Position numbers and translations under genes: made by a program | Notes under the pieces: generated by a model | The model's database searches: none | What the model was told of the DNA's origin: nothing | The model's input: only the letters and a program-made list of their open reading frames with translations | Shown here: in pieces, positions 47,056-58,554 of the stretch | How the letters are laid out: each line of letters starts with the position of its first letter | Position numbering within the stretch: the stretch's first letter is position 1 | NCBI GenBank assembly: GCA_033439685.1 | Contig: JAUEDM010000002.1 | Location: forward strand, 1,116,001-1,180,000 | Reading direction: 5' to 3' | Origin: Apodospora peruviana | Lineage: Eukaryota; Ascomycota; Sordariomycetes; Sordariales; Lasiosphaeriaceae | Length of the DNA: 64,000 nt

Positions 47056-49683
47056 ATGTCTTCTCTTGCTAGCCAGCTACCCGTTAGCAAAGGGTATACC
47101 CGCCCAAAGGGTCCGATGCTCCGAGTCAGGACCAATCAATCAGAGGTGGTCAAAGGAAAAGCCAAGGCTATCGCGTCGACTGACTGGCGAAGGGATGCGA
47201 CGGCAATGTCCTCTTCAAACACTTCAAGTGGCATAATCGCCCGGAGGGACAGAACCCGTAGCTCGAGGACCGGCACCGACATATCCTCTTCGGCAGATTT
47301 TGAGATGGAGGATATGAGGCGGGAACAAGTCCGATACTTTCGCCCCAAGAGCGAGCTGGCTCCTTGGGAGATGGTATCCTCCGCGCCGGTGCTCAACAAA
47401 TCCCACATCTCGCCGTCTGCCATTTTCGGCATGACTCTCAGCGATATAACGGCGGTCCAGTTCAAGGATATGAAGCCAGTCGTGGCAAATGTCAATGGCG
47501 AGGACATGGTCTTGCCAAATCGGTTCACCTTTGATATCAGTCCTGTTGACTTGTCGGATATCTCTTCCACTGAGCTTCCGTCGCAAACTGTGGGAGAGCT
47601 CCAGCGCGTGAAGGACCCAACCCAACTGCATCACAACCTAACACCATCCCATGGCCAAAATCTCTTCGGCGATCTTCCGGAAGACCTTCAGTTGCTTTTA
47701 ACACACGACAGAGACAGCAGCGGCCACCAGTCAGATGACATAGGGTCTTGGTCCCTGGTGGGAATGGGCAGCTCCTCCTCCCATGATAGTCTTGTCCGAA
47801 GGACGAAATTTGACGACTCCACGACCTCCAGTGGGTGTTGTGTCATCTCAAAGGAGGAGCTGGACGAGCATATGGACTTCAATGCAACGGCTTTCAATGC
47901 AATGATCGAGAGGCTCCGTCCTGCGGAACGATATCAACATAACCATAGCGAGCAGAGAAAAGACGATGATGCTCGCTTCAAGAGGCTGCTTGGTCGACTA
48001 CAGAAGAAGGAGACTCATCAACCACCTACCCAGCAACCTGCTAGGTCTGCATTTGATGTGCGAGCTACCGATCCTGCTATCGTTGCAGCCAAGATCAAGG
48101 AGGAGACGGTGACAATACGAAGTGTTCGGACCAACGAAGAGAGACATGAGTTCCTCGGGCCCATAAAGGAGCAGCAAGCAGACTATGTGCGAAGAAGCGA
48201 CAAGTCTGTCGATTCTGGTTATTGCACGGGAAATTATAGCTCTGGAGGCAGCTCACAGAACTTGAATGGCTCTCAATTATCTGACATCACCAAAGATTCG
48301 ACGACGACTTCGTCGCGGAGCCAAGAGAATTTGAGGGTTGAAACGCAGAAGAAGAGCCTGAATCCTGCCGCTGTCGAGTTCAAGTCCACTTTTGGAGCAC
48401 AAATGGCAATTCTATCGCCGAAGAAGCTTTCTCGTCCACCTCTAACCAACTTGTTCGCTGATGCTACTATGAACCCGACGCCGCTTCAGTCGGCTACAGC
48501 CTCAATCTGGCCTCCGCCTGGGTTCGATCAAAGTCTAGAGGAGACCGCTGGTCCGCAGGCGCAAGCTCCTTCGGTTCCAGGAAAGGCACCCGACTCAGTG
48601 TCTTCTGCCCAAGCTACACCTGTTCCTCTTCTTGGTCTTCTTGATCCCAAGACAGCTGATGTCAACCCCTTACCCAGTTCACTGCTCCGTTTGTTTCCGC
48701 CGGTCGATCATCAGTCTCGTCCAATGAACTCGGTCGTGCCATACGCGTCCATGTCTCTTCCACCGACGTCTTCTGCTCAGACTCAACCTGTTCCTCCTCC
48801 TCGCCTCCTTGATCACGATACAGGTGCTTTTAACCCCTTACCTAGTTCACTGCCTGGCCTATTTCCACCAGTTGATATCCAATTTCGGCCAATGAACTCC
48901 GTCGTACCATACTCATCCATGTGTCCTCCTCCAACAACACTTCCCACTGGCAATAATTTCGGTACCTTTCCGTCAGCGGCATTCAATCCCATGTCTATAT
49001 TTCCACCGCAGCTCAATTTCCCAAATATGGGTGGATTTGACACATTCCCGCCACCACCAGGAGCTCCAACTCTGCCTCTTACTGCCCCCTTGGCGGCTGA
49101 ATCCAACATTAACAACCTTCCAGCACCACCGTTCCGACATCCCCTGGCACCAGGTGGAACTGAGGCTTGCCAACAACCACCTTTGTATGGATCGGATGGC
49201 AAGACTAACCGTCCGCATTTCCCTGTCACACAGAAACCGCGAGATCACGACCCAATTAAGCAGCAGCAGTACGAGGCGTACTTGGAATGGCGAAAAGTCA
49301 ACGAACCTGGATATCATATGAAGTGCAAGATGCGACAGGCGAATCGCATTGTGCGCCAGTATCAGTTGAAGACTGGCGCGGTCGAACTGCGCGACAAGTG
49401 TCAGGGGAAGCCGTCAGCCCAGAAGCCTACTGACAGTGCCTGGAAGGAGATCGTTGAGAAAGCCAAGGCTTGTGTCGGAGCTGCAGCTGCAGCTGCGGCA
49501 GCTGAAAGGAGAGCCCGCAGCGACTCGGTGAAAGAGGAGCTAAGAACAAAGGTCCTGCAGAGTTGTGGCGATTTGATGGTGTTCGAAGGGGAGCATGGCA
49601 CTGTGAATAAGGCAGAGAAGACGGGCAACACGGACAAGGCAGAGAAGATGGATGCAAGTGAAAGAGGAGAGAAAACTGAATAA
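47056..49683 (+). CDS. Large disordered protein with internal tandem duplication, unknown function
   Basis: An intronless 875-residue frame from the first in-frame ATG (MSSLASQLPVSKGYT). Most of the protein is Ser/Pro/Thr-rich and predicted disordered. Two near-identical 56-residue units lie in tandem at about 516-571 and 572-627. Each contains a PLPSSL..LFPPVD core followed by RPMNSVVPY. A Pro-rich stretch follows. Near the C-terminus a basic, probably helical segment (YEAYLEWRKVNEPGYHMKCK, then RQANRIVRQYQLK) looks conserved. It is followed by an eight-Ala run and a charged Lys/Glu tail. No signal peptide, membrane span or catalytic motif was seen. I do not recognise the family; the basic helical region could bind nucleic acid or another protein. 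Confidence 0.85.
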   Translation: MSSLASQLPVSKGYTRPKGPMLRVRTNQSEVVKGKAKAIASTDWRRDATAMSSSNTSSGIIARRDRTRSSRTGTDISSSADFEMEDMRREQVRYFRPKSELAPWEMVSSAPVLNKSHISPSAIFGMTLSDITAVQFKDMKPVVANVNGEDMVLPNRFTFDISPVDLSDISSTELPSQTVGELQRVKDPTQLHHNLTPSHGQNLFGDLPEDLQLLLTHDRDSSGHQSDDIGSWSLVGMGSSSSHDSLVRRTKFDDSTTSSGCCVISKEELDEHMDFNATAFNAMIERLRPAERYQHNHSEQRKDDDARFKRLLGRLQKKETHQPPTQQPARSAFDVRATDPAIVAAKIKEETVTIRSVRTNEERHEFLGPIKEQQADYVRRSDKSVDSGYCTGNYSSGGSSQNLNGSQLSDITKDSTTTSSRSQENLRVETQKKSLNPAAVEFKSTFGAQMAILSPKKLSRPPLTNLFADATMNPTPLQSATASIWPPPGFDQSLEETAGPQAQAPSVPGKAPDSVSSAQATPVPLLGLLDPKTADVNPLPSSLLRLFPPVDHQSRPMNSVVPYASMSLPPTSSAQTQPVPPPRLLDHDTGAFNPLPSSLPGLFPPVDIQFRPMNSVVPYSSMCPPPTTLPTGNNFGTFPSAAFNPMSIFPPQLNFPNMGGFDTFPPPPGAPTLPLTAPLAAESNINNLPAPPFRHPLAPGGTEACQQPPLYGSDGKTNRPHFPVTQKPRDHDPIKQQQYEAYLEWRKVNEPGYHMKCKMRQANRIVRQYQLKTGAVELRDKCQGKPSAQKPTDSAWKEIVEKAKACVGAAAAAAAAERRARSDSVKEELRTKVLQSCGDLMVFEGEHGTVNKAEKTGNTDKAEKMDASERGEKTE
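48601..48936 (+). repeat. In-frame tandem duplication, two 168-bp units
   Basis: Units at 48601-48768 and 48769-48936 each begin TCTTCTGC and align along their whole length with scattered mismatches. Shared blocks include AACCCCTTACC, AGTTCACTGC and CCAATGAACTC. The unit length is divisible by three, so the reading frame is preserved. Confidence 0.9.
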
Positions 49684-51033
49684 GAGTTTTGTCAACCAGT
49701 GTGCAAAGGAGGCAGCAGACCGAGGCAGTGAGAAAAAGGAGAGCAGTAGAAACAGAACAAATCAACAACACCAAAAAAGAACAGAGTATGAAGGTCGACA
49801 AGGATCATTGTTATCATTTCATGGACATTGTCGACATGTCACGGGCAAGGATTATGGATATGGTTTTCTTTTAGCGACGACGATGGTAAGCAAACTTGCT
49901 GGTGGCAGCTGATGGGATATTGTATGCCTCTAGTTTGGCTTAGCTTGGTAGTTGGGATTATAGCAGGATAGGATGGAAAACAGCATGTGTATATGGTTTA
50001 GAGGTTGTTATCGTGTCGAAGTATTGTGACTGTGTGTTATTCGCCAAAAAGCAAGGGGCGGACATATTGTTTATGTTTTTTGGTTTCGATGGATTTGATG
50101 ATCGATTACGCTGGTACCAAAGCTAAGGTACCTGGCATAGGCGCGAGATAGTCTTTAGGGTTTGTTTGTCCCTTTTGGGTTCGTTTCGAATTAGATGAGC
50201 TGCCAGCAGCTGTTAATCTTGGTTACGTTTGGTCTTAACATGTTCTGTGGTCCCCTTGTCTGGATGTGTAGGTGCTCGTCAGAATGTCATCATTCCTTTG
50301 TAACCCGTAAGTTCCTTAATCTTGTGCCTTCTTTTGCTGCTGGTTGTCTTGCGTTGCCTTCCTTCAGCAATTGAACGATGAGGCTCAACTCAACTAACCA
50401 CCTTGGCATGTTCAACTGCGGCGTGTCTATGTCGACACCTAGTTAGACAACAATTGGCTGAGTGAGCAGTGCGATATCGCTGTCTCCTGCAGCATTTCTC
50501 AGGCATGTATACTGCAAATATTATGTGCTTGATGGCAGGCAGCAGACAGCCAATAGTTAGCCGATAGCGGCCCGATGGTCATAAAACATCATGATCATCC
50601 TGCCGGTAGTTTGTTTTGCTGTTTCCGGCACATTGGATGCGTGGAATTAGTACCCGACTAATATTTTTCTGCCGAGTAACGATGCATGCATGCACGAGCT
50701 TACATGCCGCCGCCGGTTACGCTTTCCATCTCCCCCATAAAATGCGATGTAGGTAGTCAAGACAGACCGGCCGGTCCGGATGGATGTTGTGCGTCCCCGG
50801 GTCCACAACCGGTTGGCTGGAACCTACCAGGCTTGGTGATTTTTAACGAATGATGGGGTTCTAGAGTAATCCGAGAAAGCTTTCTGATGAATCCCGTCGT
50901 CGGATAGGGGCTCTCGGCAGGTACCTTACTAAAGGTACCTAGTGGGTTGGTGGATGGTCTAAGGAACTTCCAATCGTATCTAAGGTAAATTGCTCTGTGT
51001 CCGTCTTCCAGTCAAATAATTCGTTATGTAAAT
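49684..51033. other. Intergenic region between convergent genes
   Basis: About 1.35 kb separating the 3' ends of two convergent genes. It contains palindromic GGTACC/TACCT words (about 50108-50130 and 50921-50942). No gene was recognised. Confidence 0.6.
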
Positions 51034-52912
51034 CTAAATCTCGATAACAATCCTCCAAACACCTCTACTCACACAAGCCAACATCGCCCCGTCCCCCTTT
51101 TCTTCACTGCTCAACGCTGTGCCACGGTGCTCAACCCTCCCGTCCCTCAGCTCGACCCGACAAGTGCCACAATTACCAACGCAGCAGCTCGACTCGACCG
51201 CATCGTCGCCAAACCGTTCCTGCAACTTTTCTAGTAGCGTCTCCTCCCCGCCAACATGTATGACTGCATTGTCCCTGTTAGCAACAACAGCTTCGAAAGG
51301 GTCGCCACCGACGATGTCCGCCTCAAACGCTTCCCAATGCACCTCCTTCTCACCAATCCCGTTTTCTTCCACAACTCTCTGCGCCTCCTCCATCATCTTC
51401 TTGGGCCCGCAGAAATAAAGCTGCGAGTTCCACGGCATCTCCCTCACAATCTTACCAATATCCATTCTGTTTCCCTTCTGCTTGTCATAAACAAAAACCG
51501 TCCCGGACGATCCCTCCCCACCAAGCTTCTCAATGCGCTCCTTAAACGGCACGTCCGTCTCGTCGTTGCGAACGACGTAGTGCAGCGTGAACGAGTAATT
51601 GATCTTCTTGTACAGTTCCGCGAGCGCCAGGAACGCCGTGATCCCGATCCCGCCGACCACAAAGACGTGGTTGCTCGCCGCCGACGCGATGGGGATTGCG
51701 TTGGTGATGGTCGCGTTCACGAGAATCGTGTCGCCCACCGTCGTCTGCGTGTGCAGATACTTTGATCCGCCACGACTGCTGCCCTCCGTAGTCCCATCGT
51801 AGGCAATGCCCAGCTGAAACCGGTTCTTGTCCCCGTCGACGATTGAATACACCCTCACCAGCCCATTGGGCAGCTTGATTTTGGCATGCGCGCCGGGATC
51901 CAGGTCTACCTCTTCCTTGTCGTCGGCGACATCGTTTCGGTCAAGCGGTTTGACCGCTTCCAGCACGAACGAGGTGACCCGATCTGTTTGTCTTGTCTTT
52001 TCGATAATCATAAATTCCCTCCATCTATCTTTTTTCGGTTGTTCGTCCCTTTCTCGATTTTCTCTCCGCTCCTTTGCCTTTTGCTTGGCGACCCTCGCAG
52101 CAAACATGCCTCTGCTCTCTGCGCCTAGCTCTTCCACTCCCGCCAATATCTCGTTCATCTTGACGTCGCGCTGGTTGCGGTGGAGATACTCCTGCACCCG
52201 CTCAATCGTCCACTGGGGGTGTTTTCGTTCCACGAGTCTGATCTCGTCGCCTGCTTTGACGCGACCTTCGCGCAACACCCGGTAGTACCACCCCGTCCGC
52301 GAGAACTTGTACGTCAACGGCGCGAAATTCTTGAGCTGAAACCGGTGGTTGAGCTTGAAGCAGGGTTGCCGCGGGAGGCTAACTTGCAGCAAGAGACAGC
52401 CATCGTTGCTAGAGTTGGATGTGCTGCTGCTGATGGGACTGCAAACGGAGTAGATGTCGCCGATGCAGACGTTGCGCTCCGACATGTTGGCTAGGACAAA
52501 GTTCTCGCCGAAGCCGCCTGCCCGGAAGCGGGAGGCGGCGGAGGGGTGCTCGGATTGCCAGAGGGGGTAGTTGGATAAGCAGTCTTGAGGGGACAGTGTT
52601 AATAATTTTATGGAATTGCAGTCAAGTACATATCTGCGTGGATGTCTCAACCTGGAGGGGAATTGAAATACCTTACTTACACCCATGAATGGCCTTTTCG
52701 GGCCCTCCATGAAACGTGAGGTCATGCTCGTCACCTTCAATCCCAAGGGTCGTGACGTGGACCGGCCCATCGCACAGAGACTTATCGATGCCAGAATCAA
52801 CCGTGAGCCCGGGCATTGGCTTCATCTTGCCCATTCGCACTTCGAGTATCACGTCACTGAAATCAGGAGCACCGATAGCAGGAGTAGCTGGCGGCTGAGG
52901 ATTTTGCGCCAT
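51034..52912 (-). CDS. MOSC-ferredoxin reductase-[2Fe-2S] fusion oxidoreductase
   Basis: Two exons (52912-52681, 52583-51034) with a 97-nt intron encode 593 residues. The N-terminal third is a YiiM-type MOSC domain: EGDEHDLTFHGGPEKAIHGY across the splice junction, GGFGENFVL, and QPCFKLNHRF with the reactive Cys. An alpha-helical YiiM C-terminal module follows (WTIERVQEYLHRNQRD). Next is an FAD-binding reductase domain with RVYSIVDG and a NAD-binding VVGGIGITAFLAL. The end is a plant-type ferredoxin with Cys at about 544, 549, 552 and 581 (CX4CX2CX28C). The order MOSC-FAD/NAD-[2Fe-2S] suggests a self-contained electron chain from NAD(P)H to a MOSC-bound molybdenum or sulfur centre. Related YiiM and mARC proteins reduce N-hydroxylated compounds. 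The substrate is unknown. Confidence 0.95.
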
Positions 52913-55900
52913 TATTGCAACACAATGGGGTAAAGAATTTAAATTTTCTCGGGTGCCAGCCAGCAATCAACAGCGAAGATCTCTCAATTTGTAAACCACA
53001 ATTCAAGGATTATCGTGACGATGGTTGATGTTGGAACTCGGTGTAAGTGGGAGGAAAAAGGGGTTGCGCTTGCGGGGATAGCGGGGTGAGTCAAAGCTAC
53101 ACTATCGGTAGTTGGCTAGAAGATAATGTGCTTCTTACTAATCCTCATTCTGGGCGTGTAAGGATACGAGGCGTGGAGGAATAACTGCACGCCTAATTGG
53201 CTTTGCTCGCTCTCGTACCCGGAATAATATGGGGCCTAGGAGATCCAGATTTCACCTAGAGGCGAGCATGGAAAGGATTGTGGGTGTGAGACTGATCTCG
53301 ATTTGGAATCAACTTTGTGTTGATATTGGGGGCCGGGAGGAAAAGGGGTTTGACGGGGCAACGAAATATAAAGGAGAAGTGGGGTATTTGGTCGCATGAA
53401 TAGTAGGATAATGTTAGGATGTGAATCAAGGTTATCGTGTCCAACCAAGGATATGACACAGTTTGATTGTGCCTCGGCGCTGGAAACCATGGAAGCTAAC
53501 GACATCTGCCACGATCTAGGCGCTAATTTCGACACCCATCATAGCTTTGCCAGTCCAACGTGCGTGCTTACTTACTGTGTACCTGGGCAAGATTCCAGCA
53601 AAATAACGCAACTCTTGAAGTGGAATCAGGGAGTGAGCAATAAAAAGCGATCTTGGTCCGAGTGATCCTTCTACTCCTGAAAGATTTGGGTGAGAGGACT
53701 GTCCTATGGGACCACTGACTGCAAGTCAACCTAATGGTCCACAAGTGTGCAGGCGTGCCCATCATGGAAGCCGATGTCATCCGGCACTCTGGCTGGAGTA
53801 CAAGGTCTTCGGGTGAGCTTGATGCCTTCTGTCCCAGGGACCGGCATAACGCTTTGCTCGGCAATCCGTAAATGCCTTGCTGACCCCGCTCAGATATGAA
53901 GCAGTCCTCGTCAGGCCAAAACACCGATGTGATCTGTCATGTTCAACCCCTCTCGGCTGCACAAGGCTCTGAATATGGTGTAAAGCCAATGTCACTTATC
54001 GCCTGCTTCAGACACATGTCCTCAATCGTATGGGTGCGAGGCTGGAGGCGGACACCACTGTGTCCTGATGGAGAAGATGATCGAATATGTGATGCACACA
54101 TCGGTCAGCAACCTGAGACTGCAACACACACAGTGTATCTCACCGCCGACGTGGCGACTATTCGGGAGTTTGCGGCTTCAAGAGACTGGCCGCAGATATG
54201 TCATAAATATGACCGTGTTGGGCAAGGATGCCGCGACTTGATGGGTGAGCCTAGGGCCAGTGCTTACTTGACTCCAACCAAAACAGATGACGAGTGTATT
54301 AGCGGGCAACTCTATGCCATCCAGACGTTCGGGTCCTCTATGGCAAATAGCCAGGCGTCCAATGGTAGACAAGTATGCGTGGCACAGCCTTGACTTCAGC
54401 AGCTCCCAGCCGCGCAAGCTAGGCGGGACCCAATGACCACAACGTCATGCTGGGAAACCAAGACCGTCGTAAAAGTAAACGACGAGCATGTAATGTGTGT
54501 GGCAGCCGACCCTTGTGGTGGTACCGCACGGTGATGAATTTCTGACCTTGGCGTGTAGATGCGGCTCTGAGCTCTCCAGTGAGCATGTCGAAGGGCGCGG
54601 GTCATCGGTTCCCATCAGCTGGACAGAGAAATTTTGACATCAAAAAAGGTGCTGCCTAAGTAGGAAAGGGATGGCATCGAGGCAGGATCCAGTGGTTCGC
54701 GGTGGTTGGCGATGGTGGGTATATTTTCCGGACACGCACAACAGGAAGAAGTAAGATGGCAGAGCCTCATGAGTGGCATGGGCGAATTGGGGGCAGGATT
54801 GCGGTGTCATCCTGTAAGCCCAAAAAGGGCAGTGCACACGTGGTTCCGAAATGAGGCCGATCGTGGGGAGCCGCATTGTTAAATGGTCTTTCTGAATTAT
54901 TTGGAAATGAGAACCGGGCAGTAATGGGGTGATGGGGTGATGGCAACGCTACCGGTAGGCAGGAACGATCAGGATGGTGAAGTCGGGTTGATGAGCAAGC
55001 AGCTTGAAGGCAGGTGGGGCAGGAGTACCAGAGCAGTCAGGGGAAGGAGAGCTTCGGGGCCCCCCCAAAACACTGAAAAGCTCTCAGAATGCGGCTCTTT
55101 CTTTTGCTCTTCCCCTCCCACCTCCATCCCCCAGTTCGCCCGCAGATCACTAACGTGTCCAACCGGCAGCAAATCGATTGGCGCATTTGATTGGTTGGCA
55201 AGCTCTCGTGTACCTGAGCTGTCCTTGAGACACTATTCCGAACAAGATTCCATTCCCAGTCCAGGTATTCAATCCTCCGAGGAGCTGACTCGGTTATCGC
55301 AGGACTGCTGTCGAGGTGGTCACTGCAAGGCCGGATGCATCCCAAAGTAACTTGCAGAGCCGCACAGGCTGTTGGTAGGGTACACACACCCCCTTCCTCG
55401 ATACAGTCTGCACAGAACTGCGCTATTGCCGTCACTGCAAGCCTGACGCCGGTTTGCATGTTTTGAAACTCACCGTGGAAAGCGGCTTGACCTTGCCTTC
55501 TGACCTTCCTACTGTGTACACACGCACTTACACGGGCGGTAAGCGATTGCACCGTCATACCATGTACAACGACAAAGTCGTGGATCCTGGTCCATCTCCT
55601 AATGATCCCCTGTTAAATTAGGTGGGTACTTAGGTTGAGAGGTGTTGGTCTTCCGGCCTGACTAGGGACTTTCCTCCCGGGAACAACCCGCATCCCTTCC
55701 CTTTCTCCCACCCACCCCAGTCCGCAGAGCCTCATACTTGAAAGTCCGCTCAGCAACAACACCTCCAACATGGCAACTGGGCCCTGCCCAGAACCAAACA
55801 ACTCTCCCGAGCCGTAACCGCGTCGATGAGATGGTGGCTCCAGATGGAATGTCGATGCCCGAGACTTGATCCGCTCGCCAAAGTCTCGCACCCTTTGGAT

Positions 55901-56411
55901 TGCCGACCGCTGTTGGCTGTTGGCACTGTGACAAGATGCTCTGAGCCAGGCAAATCACACATCAACGTTGGGACATCGAATGCCGGAATGAGCCTCAATT
56001 TGCCGCATCTCGACGTTACCTATGCACAAATGGACACCGGACCAGACGCTCCCAGCACAGAGGTGCTGCTTCGTTGACACAAAGCGGGGGCGCCTGGGGA
56101 ACATTGCACTATCAAAGTGGCGGCCAGACCCTCAGCACCAGAGCCTTGCGGCGATACAAAGGGTGCATACAAGTATAAGTCAAAGCCTCACTCAGTTCCC
56201 CGGTGCCGCATCTCACACCATCGTCTTCCCTCGTGCAGACAAGAGCAGAGCCTCAAATCCTTCAGAGCCTTCAAAAGTCTACCACCTGCAGCCGTTGTCT
56301 TGACTGCTTTCCACCTACCCGACAACCCCTCTGCTGCTATCGTCGCCTACGCCCGTAGCAACACTTCCTCAATGGTGTGCAGCAACTCCTCGGGAAAGTC
56401 TTCTCGGTGTG
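52913..56411. other. Gene-poor intergenic stretch between divergent genes
   Basis: About 3.5 kb between the divergent MOSC-fusion and F-box genes. The longest ATG frame is 165 codons (53896-54393, plus), but it has no recognisable domain, no splice support and random-like composition. The last ~250 bases are pyrimidine-rich and probably the F-box gene leader. Nothing else was found. Confidence 0.55.
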
Positions 56412-58554
56412 ATGTCGTTGGTCAAGTTGCCCTACGAGCTCATTGCGTTCGTGGTGCACCACCTCGACTTGGCCGACGTCTACAGTTTGAGCCGCTCCTG
56501 CAAGCGCTTTTGGTATTTGCTTCATGAAGGGAGCATTGCGAAGGTGTTGTTAGAGGTAAGCTGGTCCCCTTTGCGCCGCGGATATGGTTCCTGCTTCTTA
56601 GTGGCCCCCACCATCTTACCCACCCCCGGAAACCCAGCCCTCAAGGATAATTCAGCTGACAACTGCGGTTCAGACCAAGGCACCGGAAACCCTAGAAGCC
56701 CGGAGCGCCCGCGTCAACAACCGACATGCATCCGAGTTGAGACGCCTGTTGAAACGGCGGGAAGCCATCTCGACCGTGGCTCCCTTTCTGGCAGCCGTTG
56801 TTGGGGTTGCCCAGGATTGGATTTACGAGAATGGAGTTTTGTGCTATATTCATGACCGCCAGCTACGGATCTTGGATCTGCACAGATCCCCTCGGACCGA
56901 GATTGTCGTCAGGGTTCGGCGCCTCCTCAACGAAGCGCTCGTGGAGTCACGAAACAGCGTCAAGTACAAGTTCCGCCTTTTATATTACTCCCACGACATA
57001 ATCTCGTGTATATACACACACCAAATGCCTAATCGCATCAGCTGGCTTGTCGTATTCAATGCCCGGCAGCAGAAAGTTCTGATCGTCGAGCAATTGGAAT
57101 CCACCCACAAGCTCTTCGTCCGCAACAACGACAAGTTTCTGTTCTACGGAACCTTCTCGGGCATTGGTCACAATGAGTCCAGAAATTGGGTGATCAAAGG
57201 TTACAATATCGCTGCGAAGAAATGGATCGAGGGAGCACTTCCCCTGAGTGACTTCGTCGGATCCGACATTGGCACAACCATTTGTTTCGAGATTCTCGGT
57301 GGCCATTTTTATGGGCTGTCAAACCATCTGGAACCTCTGGTGGAGGAGCTTGATTGGACGTCTTATTACACATGTTTCCGCTTTCCTCTCAGCACTCTCA
57401 GCCGGTGCGGCTTTCGGGACATCGAGTACGTACCACGAGACACACTCTGGCGAAGGCAGCACACAGATGGCCCGATTGATGACAGATGGTCCTTTCTAAG
57501 GCTCTTCCTGGATGAGACCACGTCGGAATTAAAAGTTGTTGAGGCAAGAAAAGAATGGCTTGCTGGGCAAAGCTCGGCAAAACGAACCTACTACACAAAG
57601 CAAATCGTTTTCGGAAACCCACGTAATGGACAAGCCCAAATTTCCAGTCACCAACCTTCCAGTCCTGGTCCAGGAATCGGTCAGTCAGCAATCGACAAAA
57701 TCGATCCGCCAACCTCTACCGGCCCTCCTTTGAGGGACCCTCACATGGTTCATCCTGGTGACGATGGTTCAAAGTGTGTGATGTTCACCTCGAGCAAATG
57801 TGCCATTCGCTCGTATCACTCATCATGTCAAACCTTTGTTGATCTCGTCAACGATCCAGCCAGTTCCGATCCAGAAACCCAGCGAATCCGCATCCGTGGA
57901 GGCTCGCGGCGTCCTTGGACGCCAGGTGAGCTGGAGGAACGGAAGCGCTTACTGGCGCAAGAGACAGATCCGTCTCACTATACGTTAGAGCAAAATATTC
58001 AAAATATCTACAAACACGAGGAGGTTGTTTTATGGCCCCCTGAAGAGGACTCGGCCCATCCAGATCCCGCCTTGGCCCAGCTCTACAAGGTCCTTAGCCC
58101 ACCGGCCCACCATGGAAACATACGAGGTGCCTGGGACGAGAGGTCAATGGTATATTCCACGGGGGGCAAGACGGGGCCCTTGCGAGCGCTCGTTTTCGTC
58201 AGTTGGGACCCGTCAATCTACTTGGACGGCGTTGTGCAGTATCCCGGTTCACTGTCCTTTGGCAGGTCGCCGACCTCGCAGGACCAAGGAGCCCGAGCCT
58301 GCAGCCATGTCGGGCTCCATGCCCCCGAACTATATGAGGGGAAGGGAAAATGCAAAGACGATGTTGCCGAATGGTACCCCGAGTTCGAGCCCAATTCTCT
58401 TCATCCTGACGATGGCAATGATGCGTTGGGCATGGACATTTCGGGAGCAGCCACCGGGACCACATACCCACAGTGGAGGGTCTTTGAGCCCCCCATGTAC
58501 CGAGCTATCTCTTCGGGGTATCATTTCGCTCATTTAAGGGAGCCACAGATCTAG
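56412..58554 (+). CDS. F-box protein, unknown substrate
   Basis: Two exons (56412-56555, 56674-58554) with a 118-nt intron encode 674 residues. The first exon is almost exactly an F-box: MSLVKLPYELIAFVVHHLD then DVYSLSRSCKRFWYLLHE, which binds Skp1. After the intron the frame continues TKAPETLEARSARVNNRHA. The middle region (about 90-330) alternates hydrophobic and aromatic strands such as WLVVFNARQQKVLIVEQLES and WVIKGYNIAAKKWIEGALPL, suggesting a beta-rich substrate-recognition domain. The last third is polar. Such proteins recruit substrates to SCF ubiquitin ligases. The C-terminal domain matches no LRR, WD40 or other named repeat that I can see, so the target is unknown. Confidence 0.85.

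Noticed and set aside
53896..54393. 165-codon ATG frame between the MOSC-fusion and F-box genes
   Set aside because: No recognisable domain or structural periodicity and competing frames on both strands; not enough to call a gene.
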